From: Nocardia rhizosphaerihabitans
GTDB lineage: Bacteria; Actinomycetota; Actinomycetes; Mycobacteriales; Mycobacteriaceae
Direction: 5' to 3'
Assembly (NCBI RefSeq): GCF_014646295.1
Contig: NZ_BMNE01000001.1
Location: 1,301,023 to 1,365,022, forward strand
Length of the DNA: 64,000 nucleotides
Below the pieces are notes generated by a model. It worked only from the letters and a program-made list of their open reading frames with translations, did no database searches and was not told the DNA's origin. This document shows, in pieces, positions 28,130 to 37,269 of the stretch (position 1 is its first letter; each line of letters starts with the position of its first letter). Both the position numbers and the translations under genes were made by a program.

Positions 28130-28165
28130 AAAAAAGCCCCCGACCAGCGCATAGCTGTTCGAGGG
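28130..28165 (-). terminator. Intrinsic terminator of the ilvB attenuator
   Basis: On the minus strand CCCTCGAACAGC pairs with GCTGGTCGGGGG around a 5-nt TATGC loop: 12 positions with one A-G mismatch and one G-U pair, followed directly by C and six Us (28135-28130). It lies between the leader peptide and ilvB, 60 nt before the ilvB start, so it must be bypassed for the operon to be expressed. Confidence 0.85.
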
Positions 28166-28212
28166 TGGCGCGTCGCAACGCGAGCTGACGTATTCGACTC
28201 AGGTAGTCAGGC

Positions 28213-28275
28213 TCAACGCTGGACGCGCCGGCCGAGTACGAGCAACTCAGCTTTTGAATGGACACTGTGGATCAC
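28213..28275 (-). CDS. ilvB leader peptide (attenuation sensor)
   Basis: A 20-codon frame from GTG 28275 to TGA 28215-28213 ends AELLVLGRRVQR. The LVLG(R/K)RV ending is the pattern of known actinobacterial ilvB leader peptides (Streptomyces type ILVLGKRVG). Two Leu, one Val and one more Leu codon lie together near the end, so shortage of charged Leu or Val tRNA would stall the ribosome there. The start coincides with the predicted transcription start, so it is leaderless; GTG 28281 would add two residues. An 8-bp helix (28222-28229 with 28167-28174) joins the stalled region to the base of the terminator. Confidence 0.8.
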   Translation of the reverse strand: MIHSVHSKAELLVLGRRVQR

Positions 28276-28282
28276 GAGCACG

Positions 28283-28312
28283 ACGTTAGGCGCGCGTGAA
28301 CCGAAGAGTCAA
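28283..28312 (-). promoter_or_regulatory. ilvB promoter
   Basis: On the minus strand TTGACT (28312-28307) is separated by 18 nt from TAACGT (28288-28283). These are good matches to -35 and -10 hexamers of the main vegetative sigma factor. Transcription would start seven to eight nt later, at the GTG of the leader peptide (28275). Confidence 0.75.
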
Positions 28313-28391
28313 ACAGGCTACTCTCTGCATCCCATTATGTGGGACTCGAGTGGTTGCGTGGGTCCGTGTACCAGGATGCGAGGATAGGGGG

Positions 28392-29147
28392 GTGTCATCA
28401 CCGCATCAGTCCGTGCCACCGGCTAAATCGTCCCACACCGCCGACGGGGGAACCGATACGGGTCGCTCCTCGCGGCCCGGCGGTCTGCGCTCGGCGAGTC
28501 CGGGCCGACTCGCGGCGATCGCCGCGGTGGTGCTCGGGTACCTGATCTTCGTCGTCGTCGGCACCGTGCAGGACTGGTCGCTCGGCCTGCGGATCGGCCT
28601 GCTCGTGCCGACCGCGGTCGTCGTCTGGCTGCTGGTGCCGCGCAAGGCGAACACCCCGACACCGGGCGTGCACGTGATCGGGGTGCCGCGCCTGGCCTAC
28701 ATCGGTGTGCTGGTGCTGGCGTTCTGCGTGTTCTTCCCGTTCGTCGGCTGGCCCGCCGCACTGTGGTGGCTGCTGCTGCTGCCGGTCATCGCGGTGTTCT
28801 GGGTCGCCCGGACGCACACCACGGTGTCGGACGCCGGGCTCGAGCTGAGCTCGATGTTCGGCAAGAAGCACCTCGACTGGGCACAGGTCAAGGGCATCAG
28901 CATCCCCCAGCGCGGCTCCGTCAAAGCCCGCCTGGCCGACGACTCCGAAGTCAAGCTGCCCGCGGTGAGCTACGACCGGCTGCGTGAACTGATCGACGCC
29001 TCCGGTGGGCGCCTGCCCGACGTGTTCGCCGCCGCCGAGCAGGCCGAGGCCGAACGCGTCGCCGCCGAGCGAGCCGTCGAGGCAGAGAAGACGAAGGCCG
29101 AGGAGGCCGAGAGGGCGAAGGCCGAGGAGCCCGACACCGAGCAGTGA
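28392..29147 (+). CDS. cfp6: PH-domain membrane protein (Cfp6-like)
   Basis: A 251-residue protein from GTG 28392 (AGGATAGGGG upstream). After a polar N-terminus there are four hydrophobic segments (about residues 45-140), then a bacterial PH domain with VARTHTTVSDAGLELSSMFG, KKHLDWAQVKGISIPQRGSV and VKLPAVSYDRLRELIDASGG, and a C-terminal charged coiled coil of Glu/Ala/Lys repeats. The PH-domain core matches M. tuberculosis Rv3004 (Cfp6), which also sits beside ilvB. Its function is unknown. It is divergent from ilvB, with the ilvB promoter and leader in between. Confidence 0.85.
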   Translation: MSSPHQSVPPAKSSHTADGGTDTGRSSRPGGLRSASPGRLAAIAAVVLGYLIFVVVGTVQDWSLGLRIGLLVPTAVVVWLLVPRKANTPTPGVHVIGVPRLAYIGVLVLAFCVFFPFVGWPAALWWLLLLPVIAVFWVARTHTTVSDAGLELSSMFGKKHLDWAQVKGISIPQRGSVKARLADDSEVKLPAVSYDRLRELIDASGGRLPDVFAAAEQAEAERVAAERAVEAEKTKAEEAERAKAEEPDTEQ

Positions 29148-29444
29148 CCGCCGACTCGGTCACCGCGGGAATCGGCACGGCGCCGAGCGCGGTTGCACCG
29201 GTAAGCTGACGGCGACCGGGCACCCCGCGCCGACGGCACCACCGCGGCGACACCCTCCGGAGCGACACTCCCGCCTCGAGCCCCGGTTCCATCACCCCTG
29301 CACGGACTCCCGGCGCGACGCGACCACCGCCCGCCGGAGTAACGTGCACGGTTGCCGGACGCACCGCGCACTCGCACCGCGCCCCGCAGGTCAGCCCCCT
29401 GCGCGCAGGCTTGGACGCACCCAGCGACATTTACGAGGACACCC

Positions 29445-31286
29445 ATGCCACCGCTTCGTTCACGCACCACCACCATCGGCCGCAATGCCGCGGGCGCCCG
29501 CTCGCTCTGGCGCGCGACCGGTATGACCGACTCCGACTTCGGCAAGCCGATCATCGCGATCGCGAACTCCTACACGCAGTTCGTTCCCGGTCACGTGCAC
29601 CTGAAGAACATGGGCGACATCGTCGCCGAAGCCGTGCGCGCCGCCGGTGGCGTGCCGCGTGAGTTCCACACCATCGCCGTCGACGACGGCATCGCCATGG
29701 GTCACGGCGGCATGCTCTACTCGCTGCCGTCGCGCGAGATCATCGCCGACTCGGTCGAGTACATGGCCAACGCGCACACCGCCGACGCGCTGGTGTGTAT
29801 CTCCAACTGCGACAAGATCACTCCCGGCATGCTCAATGCCGCGATGCGCCTCAACATCCCCGCCGTGTTCGTCTCCGGCGGTCCGATGGAGGCCGGTAAG
29901 GCCGTGGTCGTCGACGGTGTCGCGCACGCGCCGCTCGACCTGGTGAGCGCGATCTCCGCGAGCGCGAGCCAGGCCGTGTCCGACGAGGGCCTCGACGAGG
30001 TCGAGCGGTCGGCGTGCCCGACCTGTGGTTCGTGTTCGGGCATGTTCACCGCGAACTCGATGAACTGCCTGACCGAGGCGCTCGGACTCGCGCTGCCCGG
30101 CAACGGTTCCACGCTGGCCACGCATTCGGCGCGGCGCGCGCTGTTCGAGCGGGCGGGCACAGTCATCGTCGATATCGCCAAGCGCTGGTACCAGGACGAC
30201 GACGCGTCGGTCCTGCCGCGAAACGTGGCCAATGCCAAGGCCTTCCGCAATGCGATGGCCCTCGACGTCGCCATGGGCGGTTCCACCAACACGGTGCTGC
30301 ACACCCTCGCCGCCGCGCAGGAAGGCGAGATCGACTTCGATCTGCAGACCATCGACGAGATCAGCCGCCGGGTGCCGTGCCTGTCGAAGGTCTCGCCGAA
30401 CTCGGATTACCACATGGAAGACGTGCACCGCGCCGGTGGCATCCCGGCCATCCTCGGTGAGCTGCGTCGCGGCGGGCTGCTCGAGACCGACGTGACCACC
30501 GTGCACACCGCGAACTACGAGGAATTCCTCGACACCTGGGACATCCGCTCCGGCAAGGCTTCCGACGAGGCGCTGGAGCTGTTCCACGCCGCGCCCGGTG
30601 GCGTGCGTACCGTCGAGCCGTTCTCCACCAGCAACCGCTGGTCCTCGCTCGACACCGATGCCGCCGGTGGTTGCATCCGTGACATCGAGCATGCCTACAC
30701 CGTCGAAGGCGGGCTGTGCGTGCTGCGCGGCAATATCGCCCCCGACGGCGCGATCCTCAAGACCGCGGGCATCGACGAGGAACTGTTCACCTTCGAAGGC
30801 CCGGCCGTGGTGGTCGAGTCGCAGGAGGAGGCGGTGTCGATGATCCTGGGCAAGAAGATCCAGCCCGGTGACGTGGTCGTCGTCCGCTACGAAGGTCCCG
30901 CGGGTGGTCCGGGTATGCAGGAGATGCTGCACCCGACCTCGTTCCTCAAGGGCCTGGGCCTGGGCAAGGTGTGCGCGCTGATCACCGACGGCCGTTTCTC
31001 CGGTGGCACCTCGGGTCTGTCGATCGGGCACGTCTCCCCCGAGGCCGCGTCCGGCGGTGTCATCGGCCTGATCGAGAACGGTGACCGCATCCGCATCGAC
31101 GTGCACACCCGGGCGCTGGAAGTGCTGGTCTCCGACGAGGTTCTCGCCGAGCGCCGCGCGAAGATGGAAACCTCCGAGCGTCCGTGGCAGCCGGCGAACC
31201 GCGATCGTCCGGTGACGACCGCGCTGCGTGCGTACGCCGCCCTCGCGACCTCCGCCGACAAGGGCGCCGTCCGCCAGTTGCCGTAG
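29445..31286 (+). CDS. ilvD: Dihydroxy-acid dehydratase
   Basis: IlvD dehydrates 2,3-dihydroxy-3-methylbutanoate and its homologue to the 2-oxo acids that precede valine, leucine and isoleucine. The 613-residue protein contains the Fe-S ligand cysteines in SNCDKITPG and [17 protein letters not shown], plus the C-terminal [20 protein letters not shown] motif. ATG 29445 is used because GAGGAC lies upstream and the homologous N-terminus starts here. The 297 nt before it hold no gene and no clear attenuator. It is not in the ilvBNC operon but lies on the opposite strand two genes away, and ends in its own terminator. Confidence 0.97.
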   Translation: MPPLRSRTTTIGRNAAGARSLWRATGMTDSDFGKPIIAIANSYTQFVPGHVHLKNMGDIVAEAVRAAGGVPREFHTIAVDDGIAMGHGGMLYSLPSREIIADSVEYMANAHTADALVCISNCDKITPGMLNAAMRLNIPAVFVSGGPMEAGKAVVVDGVAHAPLDLVSAISASASQAVSDEGLDEVERSACPTCGSCSGMFTANSMNCLTEALGLALPGNGSTLATHSARRALFERAGTVIVDIAKRWYQDDDASVLPRNVANAKAFRNAMALDVAMGGSTNTVLHTLAAAQEGEIDFDLQTIDEISRRVPCLSKVSPNSDYHMEDVHRAGGIPAILGELRRGGLLETDVTTVHTANYEEFLDTWDIRSGKASDEALELFHAAPGGVRTVEPFSTSNRWSSLDTDAAGGCIRDIEHAYTVEGGLCVLRGNIAPDGAILKTAGIDEELFTFEGPAVVVESQEEAVSMILGKKIQPGDVVVVRYEGPAGGPGMQEMLHPTSFLKGLGLGKVCALITDGRFSGGTSGLSIGHVSPEAASGGVIGLIENGDRIRIDVHTRALEVLVSDEVLAERRAKMETSERPWQPANRDRPVTTALRAYAALATSADKGAVRQLP

Positions 31287-31299
31287 GTGACAGAACAAG

Positions 31300-31330
31300 A
31301 ACGGCGTCCCCTAGTCCGGGGGACGCCGTT
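31300..31330 (+). terminator. Hairpin terminator of ilvD
   Basis: AACGGCGTCCCC and GGGGACGCCGTT form a perfect 12-bp stem with a 7-nt loop, 14 nt after the ilvD stop. The following ATTGTCG has only a weak U-run. Confidence 0.8.
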
Positions 31331-31422
31331 ATTGTCGAATCAGCTACCACTGATCTCGTACCTACATGGGTAACTCGCCGGGTACCCCCAGAATCTGGAC
31401 CCACTCACCGCATGCCCGAGAA

Positions 31423-33048
31423 CTAACGGCCGATCTTCGAAGCCACGGCCAAGTCGCGGAGAGGCGGATCAGGCTCGCCCGTACGTGACGGAATGAGGGC
31501 GGTGGCGATCAGGCCGAGGAGGACGAAGCCCGCGGCGAGGTAGCCGCCGAGGGTGATGCCGTCGGTCATAGCCGTGCGGCCCGCCTCGGCGATCTCCCGC
31601 GTCTCCGGTTGGGCGGCAAAGCCTTCGATCGCCGCGCCCGCACTGCTGGTGACGGCGTACGCGTACTGCTGCGACTGAGCCGGTGGCATGCCGGCGGCGG
31701 TGAGGTGGTTGTCGACCTGCGAGCTCAGTGTGGTGAAGAAGACCGTGGTGAGCACCGCGATGCCGAGTGCCGAACCGAGCTGGCGGAAGGCGCTCTGGAT
31801 GCCGGAGGCCTGGCCGTTGTCGTTCTCGGGAATGTCGGCGAGCACCACATTGGTCACCTGGGCCGTCGCGAATCCGACGCCGATGCCGTACACGCACAGG
31901 ATCAGCGAGATCGCCCACCAGGAACTGTCGGTGGCGGCGAAGAAGGCCAGTGCCGCCAGGCCGACGACCTCGAGCGCGAGCCCGAGCCGGACCATGTTCA
32001 GCGGTGACGCCTTGCCCGCCATGCCGAAGCTGGCGCCGCTGGCGATGAAGCTGCCGATGGCGATCGGCACCAGCGCCAGGCCGGCCTGCACGGCGCTGTA
32101 GCCGAGGGTGAACTGCAACCACAGCGGCATGACCGCGACGATGCCGAACTCGCCGAGCCCGATGATCAGCGTGGCGATATTGCCGTTGCGGAACGAGGCC
32201 AGCGAGAACAGGCGCAGGTCCATCAGGGCCTTGTCCGCGTCGGGGCCGCGGCGCAGCAGCACCTGCCGCACCACGAAACCGGCCAGCGCGAGCACGCTCA
32301 GCACGAGCGCCACCAGCACCGGCGACGGCCCGCTGTCCCAGGTGAAGCCGCCGATGCCCAGCGGATGGACGGTGGTGATCCAGCCGTACGTACGCCCTTC
32401 GACCAGGCCGAAGGCCAGCAGCCCGAGACCGAGCACCGACAGGATCGAGCCGAGCACGTCGAGCCTGCCCGCGACCTTCGGCGATGGCGCGATGCACGCC
32501 AGCACACCGACCACGATCAGCACAGCCAGCGGCACATTGATGCCGAATGCCCAGCGCCACGACACATGCTCGGCCAGCCAGCCACCGAGCAGCGGGCCGA
32601 GCGCGGCGGCGGCGCCGATCGTCGAACCCCAGATCGCGAACGCCTGACCACGCGCTTTGCCGGTGAAGGTGGCATTGAGCAGGGCCAGCGAGGTCGGCAG
32701 GATCATCGCGGCGCCCGCGCCCTGCAGGAATCGCGCCACGATCAGCAGTCCGCCGCCGGGTGCGAGCCCGGCCAGGATGCTGGTCGCGCCGAAGACGATC
32801 ACGCCGGCGACGAACACCCGCCGCGCGCCGACGATGTCGGCGATCCGCCCGACCACCAGCAGCAGCGCCGCGAACACGATCGCGTAGGACTCCTGAATCC
32901 ATTGCGCCTCGGTCGAACCCGTCTCCAGATCTTCGATGATCGACGGGATGATCACGTTGACGATCGTGGTGTCGACCACGATCAGGGCTACGCCGAGGGC
33001 GATGGCGATCAGGCCGAGCCATCGGCGGATGGATGACTCTTGACTCAT
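31423..33048 (-). CDS. MFS multidrug exporter, DHA2 (EmrB/QacA) type with 14 helices
   Basis: A 541-residue drug:H+ antiporter-like protein starting at ATG 33048 with AGGAGATG upstream. Signatures include LIVVDTTIVNVIIPSI in helix 1, GRIADIVGARRVFVAG in the first loop (motif A) and RFLQGAGAAMILPTSLALL (motif B/C region), with 14 hydrophobic segments. These exporters move lipophilic cations, dyes or metabolites out of the cell. It is divergent from a MarR-family gene and shares a region with TTCCAT repeats, so the MarR protein is its probable repressor. Confidence 0.93.
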   Translation of the reverse strand: MSQESSIRRWLGLIAIALGVALIVVDTTIVNVIIPSIIEDLETGSTEAQWIQESYAIVFAALLLVVGRIADIVGARRVFVAGVIVFGATSILAGLAPGGGLLIVARFLQGAGAAMILPTSLALLNATFTGKARGQAFAIWGSTIGAAAALGPLLGGWLAEHVSWRWAFGINVPLAVLIVVGVLACIAPSPKVAGRLDVLGSILSVLGLGLLAFGLVEGRTYGWITTVHPLGIGGFTWDSGPSPVLVALVLSVLALAGFVVRQVLLRRGPDADKALMDLRLFSLASFRNGNIATLIIGLGEFGIVAVMPLWLQFTLGYSAVQAGLALVPIAIGSFIASGASFGMAGKASPLNMVRLGLALEVVGLAALAFFAATDSSWWAISLILCVYGIGVGFATAQVTNVVLADIPENDNGQASGIQSAFRQLGSALGIAVLTTVFFTTLSSQVDNHLTAAGMPPAQSQQYAYAVTSSAGAAIEGFAAQPETREIAEAGRTAMTDGITLGGYLAAGFVLLGLIATALIPSRTGEPDPPLRDLAVASKIGR

Positions 33049-33057
33049 CGCATCTCC

Positions 33058-33082
33058 TATTTCCATGGTGGAATATTTCCAT
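33058..33082. promoter_or_regulatory. Likely MarR operator between exporter and regulator genes
   Basis: TTCCATGGTGGAA (33061-33073) is an inverted repeat with 5-bp arms, and TATTTCCAT occurs twice 16 nt apart (33058-33066 and 33074-33082). It lies in the 85-nt space between divergent starts, where a MarR dimer would block both promoters. Confidence 0.6.
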
Positions 33083-33133
33083 AGTCAAAGTAGATTCCGG
33101 GCAATAGGATGTCAAACGATGCGAAAGGAACCC

Positions 33134-33631
33134 ATGAGTCCGTCGGACGCTCGCGCCCAGCACGAACGGCTCCAAGAGGGCCTGCGGGCCTACGGCGCGA
33201 ACTATCGCGAGTTCACCCGCCGGTTCGCGAACTGGCTCGGGTTGCACTCCACCGACGCCGAGGCGCTGATCGAGATCCTCACCGCCGAGGAACGCGGGGG
33301 CACGCTCTCACCGGCGCGGCTCAGCGAGCGGATCTCGTTGTCCAACAGCGCGACCACCGCACTGTTGAACCGGCTCGAGCAGGCGGGTCATATCGTGCGC
33401 AGCCGCGAGCACGACGACCGGCGCGTCATCACGCTGCGCAGTACCGCGCGCATCCAGACCCTCGCCGACGAGTTCTTCGGCCCGCTCGGCGCGAAGGTCG
33501 TGGACGCGGTGATGGATAGATATTCGCCCGAGGAGCTGCGGCGGTTCGAGGAGTTCCTGGCCGATCTGCGCACCACGATGACCGCGCACATGGCCGAACC
33601 CGCACCGCCGCAGCCGTCGGAACTCAGCTGA
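33134..33631 (+). CDS. MarR-family transcriptional regulator
   Basis: A 165-residue winged-helix regulator. ATG 33134 was chosen over ATG 33119 because AAAGGAA lies just before it. Residues 50-110 form the recognition region with LSERISLSNSATTALLNRLE and the wing SREHDDRRVITLRST, both standard in MarR. Such proteins dimerise and release DNA on binding phenolic or lipophilic ligands. It is divergent from the DHA2 exporter, which is the expected target, and converges with the DoxX gene with an 8-bp overlap. Confidence 0.93.
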   Translation: MSPSDARAQHERLQEGLRAYGANYREFTRRFANWLGLHSTDAEALIEILTAEERGGTLSPARLSERISLSNSATTALLNRLEQAGHIVRSREHDDRRVITLRSTARIQTLADEFFGPLGAKVVDAVMDRYSPEELRRFEEFLADLRTTMTAHMAEPAPPQPSELS

Positions 33632-34478
33632 AGGGGCCGATGCCCTTCAAGGGGTTGCCGCCGTGGAGGAACCAGTAGGTGGCGATCGCGGCGGCGACGG
33701 CGAGCAGGACCACGGTGAAGGAACCCCAGGCTGGGCGGGTGGCCCAGCCGCGGGCGCGGTCGAAGGACCAGCGGCCGGGGCCGGTAAGGATGATCGCGAG
33801 GGACGCGCCGGCCAGGATGGAGTCGATCTCCACGCCGGTGGGGGTCGCGGCGTTGTACTGGAAGCCGGGGACCATGCCCTGCTTCCACATCCACGCGTTC
33901 AGGATCGTGGCGAGCACGGCGCCCGCGGCGAGCGGGGTGGCCAGGCCGAGGACGAGCAGGATGCCGCCGCCCAGTTCGCCGGCGATCACCAGGGCCGTCG
34001 CCAGCGACGGGTAGTCCCAGCCGCCGCTCTCCATCATGGTTTTGGTGCCGTCGAGGCCGGGGCCGTGGAACCAGCCGGTCAGCTTCTGCAGGCCGTGGTA
34101 GATGAAGGTGTAGCCGACGACCAGGCGCAGCACGAACAGGCCGAGGTCGAGGGTGCCGCGGCGGGGTTCCCGGTTGCGGCGCTGCAGTCGCACCGTGCCC
34201 GCCGAGGCCGCGGCCGCGGGCGGGATGGTCGCGGCGTAGCCGTAGCCGTCGTCGCCTTTGCCGTCGATGTGCGCCGCGCTCGCGGTGGGCACCTCGTCAC
34301 CGGGGTCGAGACCGAGGTCCTCGTCGGTGCGCGGAATATCCTTGTGCAGATCCGGTTTCGGCATCTGTGTCGTCGGCGAATCGTAGGGGCTGGTCACCGG
34401 GCGACCCGCCGACGACGCGGCCGGTCCGGTCTGCGACGACCCGTCGGCCTGCGGTGTGTCATTCGACTTCTCGCTCAC
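33624..34478 (-). CDS. DoxX-family membrane protein (Rv3005c-like)
   Basis: A 284-residue protein starting at GTG 34478 (AAGGTGA upstream; GTG 34487 is an alternative). The first 110 residues are polar and disordered (Pro/Asp-rich); the rest is a DoxX domain with four membrane helices: LGLFVLRLVVGYTFIYHGLQKL, then LVIAGELGGGILLVLGLATP. M. tuberculosis Rv3005c (SseC1-linked DoxX, part of a membrane complex with SodA) lies at the same place beside lppZ. The role in oxidative stress is inferred from that homology. Confidence 0.88.
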   Translation of the reverse strand: MSEKSNDTPQADGSSQTGPAASSAGRPVTSPYDSPTTQMPKPDLHKDIPRTDEDLGLDPGDEVPTASAAHIDGKGDDGYGYAATIPPAAAASAGTVRLQRRNREPRRGTLDLGLFVLRLVVGYTFIYHGLQKLTGWFHGPGLDGTKTMMESGGWDYPSLATALVIAGELGGGILLVLGLATPLAAGAVLATILNAWMWKQGMVPGFQYNAATPTGVEIDSILAGASLAIILTGPGRWSFDRARGWATRPAWGSFTVVLLAVAAAIATYWFLHGGNPLKGIGPFS

Positions 34479-34569
34479 GGGTGTCACCTTATGACGTGCC
34501 GTCGTGGTGTGCCGGTCTTCCCCGGATCAGGCGTGTCAGCCCCGCTCGACTGCCGGTAACGTCTCTGGC

Positions 34570-35694
34570 ATGAGTTCGGTATTCGCGGGCCGCGTGGCAG
34601 TCGGGTTGGCGCTGGGCACCGTCTTGGTCGCCGGGTGCGCCCGGTTCGACGAGTCGGCGTCGAGCCCGTTCACCACCGAGCCGTCGCTGGGCGGGTCCAA
34701 CGCGGAGCCGAAGAAGCCGCAGGATTCGCCGTCGGAGGTGCCGCGGCCGACCGGTCCGTGCATCGACCCCGATCCGAACGTCATCGCCACCTGTCTGGAC
34801 TCGGCGGCCGGGCTGATCCCGGTCGGCGACGGCGCGCTGGTGGCCGAGCGGCGCACCGGCCGCATTCTCCAGGTCACCCCGGTCGACGCGAGCACGCCAC
34901 AGGAGACTCCGGTGGAGGTCGCGAGCGTGGCGGTCGACGGATCCGGTGACGGCGGCATCTCCGACATCGTGCTGTCCCCCACGTTCGGCGAGGACGGGCT
35001 GATGTACGCCTACATCACCACCGGCAGCGACAACCGGGTGGTCCGGCTGTCCAAGAACGGCGGCGCGCCCAAGGAGATCCTCACCGGAATCCCCAAGGGC
35101 GCCACCGGGAATCGCGGCGCCATCGAATGGGCCACGCCGACCCAGCTGCTGGTGCTCACCGGTGACGCCGGAAACCCCGGCGCGGCGGCCGATCCCGGTT
35201 CGCTCGGCGGCAAGGTGCTGCGCCTGGAGTCACCGTCGTCGGGCGCCAACATTCCGCAGGTCGTCGCCTCGGGCATCGGTTCGGCCGGTGACCTGTGCCG
35301 CGACGGCAAGGACGGCATGTGGGTCACCGACCGCACCGCCGCCGAGGACCGGCTCCAGCACCTGGGCGCCGACGGCACGCTGACCGTCTCCTGGACCTGG
35401 CCCGATCGTCCCGGCGTCGGCGGCTGCACCGCCACCGGTGACGGCGTCGCCGTGGCCCTCGGCGCGGGCAAGGCGCTGGCCGCGGTCGGCGCCGACCCCA
35501 ACACCTTCGCCGTCAGCACCGCGCCCACCCTGATCGCCCAGGACAAGTACGGCAGGCTCCTCGGCGCCTCGGCCAGCGCCGACGGCAGCGTCTGGGTGAC
35601 CACCACCAACAAGACCGACGGCGAACCGGGCGAATTCGACGACCGCGTCGTGCGCATCCCGCCCCCACAGGGCGGCGCAGGCGGCCCGGATTAA
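34570..35694 (+). CDS. lppZ: LppZ-like lipoprotein with sugar-dehydrogenase-type beta-propeller
   Basis: A 374-residue predicted lipoprotein; the lipobox LVAGC ends at Cys 23, followed by a low-complexity linker. The mature part begins TGPCIDPDPNVIATCLDSAAG and continues as a six-bladed propeller of the soluble glucose-dehydrogenase (GSDH) type, with GISDIVLSPTFGEDGLMYAY and MWVTDRTAAEDRLQHLG. No PQQ cofactor is implied. It matches M. tuberculosis LppZ (Rv3006) in position and layout. It should be anchored on the outer face of the membrane; the ligand is unknown. A strong terminator follows. Confidence 0.87.
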   Translation: MSSVFAGRVAVGLALGTVLVAGCARFDESASSPFTTEPSLGGSNAEPKKPQDSPSEVPRPTGPCIDPDPNVIATCLDSAAGLIPVGDGALVAERRTGRILQVTPVDASTPQETPVEVASVAVDGSGDGGISDIVLSPTFGEDGLMYAYITTGSDNRVVRLSKNGGAPKEILTGIPKGATGNRGAIEWATPTQLLVLTGDAGNPGAAADPGSLGGKVLRLESPSSGANIPQVVASGIGSAGDLCRDGKDGMWVTDRTAAEDRLQHLGADGTLTVSWTWPDRPGVGGCTATGDGVAVALGAGKALAAVGADPNTFAVSTAPTLIAQDKYGRLLGASASADGSVWVTTTNKTDGEPGEFDDRVVRIPPPQGGAGGPD

Positions 35695-35699
35695 AGCGA

Positions 35700-35738
35700 A
35701 CCGCCCCCACCGGATTCCGGTGGGGGCGGTCCTTTTTC
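35700..35738 (+). terminator. Intrinsic terminator between lppZ and gatB
   Basis: ACCGCCCCCACCG pairs perfectly with CGGTGGGGGCGGT around a GATTC loop, then CCTTTTTC. It ends the lppZ transcript; the same stem follows gatB (stop at 35743) on the other strand with a weaker T-run. Confidence 0.92.
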
Positions 35739-35742
35739 AGGC

Positions 35743-37248
35743 TTACGCGCAGGCGGCGAGCACCAATTCGCGGACCTTGGCCGCGTCGGCCTGGCCACGG
35801 GTGGCCTTCATGACGTCGCCGACGATCTTGCCCGCGGCCTGGACCTTGCCGGAGCGGATCTTCTCGGCGATGTCCGGGTTGGCGGCGAGGGCCTTCTCGA
35901 CCTCGGCCTGCAGGGCGGTGTCGTCGCTGACCATGCCCAGACCCTTGGCCTCGACGATCGCGGCGGGCTCGCCCTCACCGGCGAGGACGAAATCGACGAC
36001 CTGCTTGGCGACCTTGTTGTTGACGGTCTTGGCCTCGACCAGCTTGATCACCTCGGCCACCTGGGCGGGGGTGATCGGCAGGTCGGCGAGGGCGACCTCG
36101 CGTTCCTTGGCCTTCTCGGTCAGGTAGGCGACCCACCAGGAGCGGGCCTCGTTGGCGGGGGCGCCCGCCTCGACGGTGGCGATGATCAGGTCGAGGGCGC
36201 CCGCGTTCACCAGGTCGCGCATGACCTCGTCGGACAGACCCCATTCGGCCTGGATACGCGCGCGGACCAGCCACGGGTACTCGGGGATGGTGGCGCGCAG
36301 CTCGTCGACCCAGTCGGCGTCCGGGGCGACCGGCTCGAGGTCCGGCTCGGGGAAGTAGCGGTAGTCCTCGGCGGTCTCCTTGCGGCGACCCGCGGAGGTC
36401 GACCCGTCGGCCTCGTTGAAGTGACGGGTCTCCTGGACGATCTCGCCGCCCGCGGTGAGCACGGCCGCCTGACGGCGCATCTCGTAGCGCACCGCGACCT
36501 CGACGCTCTTGAGCGAGTTCACGTTCTTGGTCTCGGTGCGGGTGCCGAATTCCTTGGCGCCCACCGGCATCAGCGAGACGTTGGCGTCGCAGCGCAGCGA
36601 GCCCTGCTCCATCTTCACGTCGGAGACATTCAGCGAGCGCAGCACCTCGCGCAGCGCGGTGACGTAGGCGCGGGCCACCTCGGGCGCGCGCTCACCGGCG
36701 CCGGTGATCGGCTTGGTGACGATCTCGATCAGCGGCACGCCCGCCCGGTTGAAGTCGAGCAGCGAGTGGCTGGCGCCGTGGATGCGTCCGGTCGCGCCGC
36801 CGACGTGCAGCGACTTGCCGGTGTCCTCCTCCATGTGCGCGCGCTCGATCTCCACCCGGAAGGTGGAGCCGTCGTCGAGGACGACGTCGAGGTAGCCCTC
36901 GGTCGCGATCGGCTCGTCGTACTGGCTGATCTGGTAGTTCTTGGGCTGATCGGGGTAGAAGTAGTTCTTGCGCGCGAACCGGCCCCACGGGGTGATCGAA
37001 CAGTTCAGCGCGAGACCGATCCGGATGGCCGACTCGACGGCCTTCTCGTTGACGACCGGCAGCGAGCCGGGCAGGCCGAGGCACACCGGGCACACCTGGG
37101 TATTGGGTTCGGCGCCGAACTCGGTGGGGCAACCGCAGAACATCTTGGTCGCCGTGGACAACTCGACGTGGACCTCCATGCCGAGCACCGGCTCGTACCG
37201 GGAGATGACATCGGCGTAATCCATCAACTCGACCGTGGGTGCGCTCAT
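35743..37248 (-). CDS. gatB: Asp-tRNA(Asn)/Glu-tRNA(Gln) amidotransferase subunit B
   Basis: GatB is the kinase and tRNA-binding subunit of the GatCAB amidotransferase, which turns mischarged Glu-tRNA(Gln) and Asp-tRNA(Asn) into the correct amide forms. The 501-residue protein has [20 protein letters not shown] at the start, the metal and glutamate site around [18 protein letters not shown], and the C-terminal YqeY-like tail domain. M. tuberculosis has gatB (Rv3009c) between lppZ and pfkA as here, but gatA and gatC are not within this window downstream of pfkA. Start ATG 37248. Confidence 0.97.
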   Translation of the reverse strand: MSAPTVELMDYADVISRYEPVLGMEVHVELSTATKMFCGCPTEFGAEPNTQVCPVCLGLPGSLPVVNEKAVESAIRIGLALNCSITPWGRFARKNYFYPDQPKNYQISQYDEPIATEGYLDVVLDDGSTFRVEIERAHMEEDTGKSLHVGGATGRIHGASHSLLDFNRAGVPLIEIVTKPITGAGERAPEVARAYVTALREVLRSLNVSDVKMEQGSLRCDANVSLMPVGAKEFGTRTETKNVNSLKSVEVAVRYEMRRQAAVLTAGGEIVQETRHFNEADGSTSAGRRKETAEDYRYFPEPDLEPVAPDADWVDELRATIPEYPWLVRARIQAEWGLSDEVMRDLVNAGALDLIIATVEAGAPANEARSWWVAYLTEKAKEREVALADLPITPAQVAEVIKLVEAKTVNNKVAKQVVDFVLAGEGEPAAIVEAKGLGMVSDDTALQAEVEKALAANPDIAEKIRSGKVQAAGKIVGDVMKATRGQADAAKVRELVLAACA

Positions 37249-37269
37249 GCCTAGCAGTCTATGTAAGCC

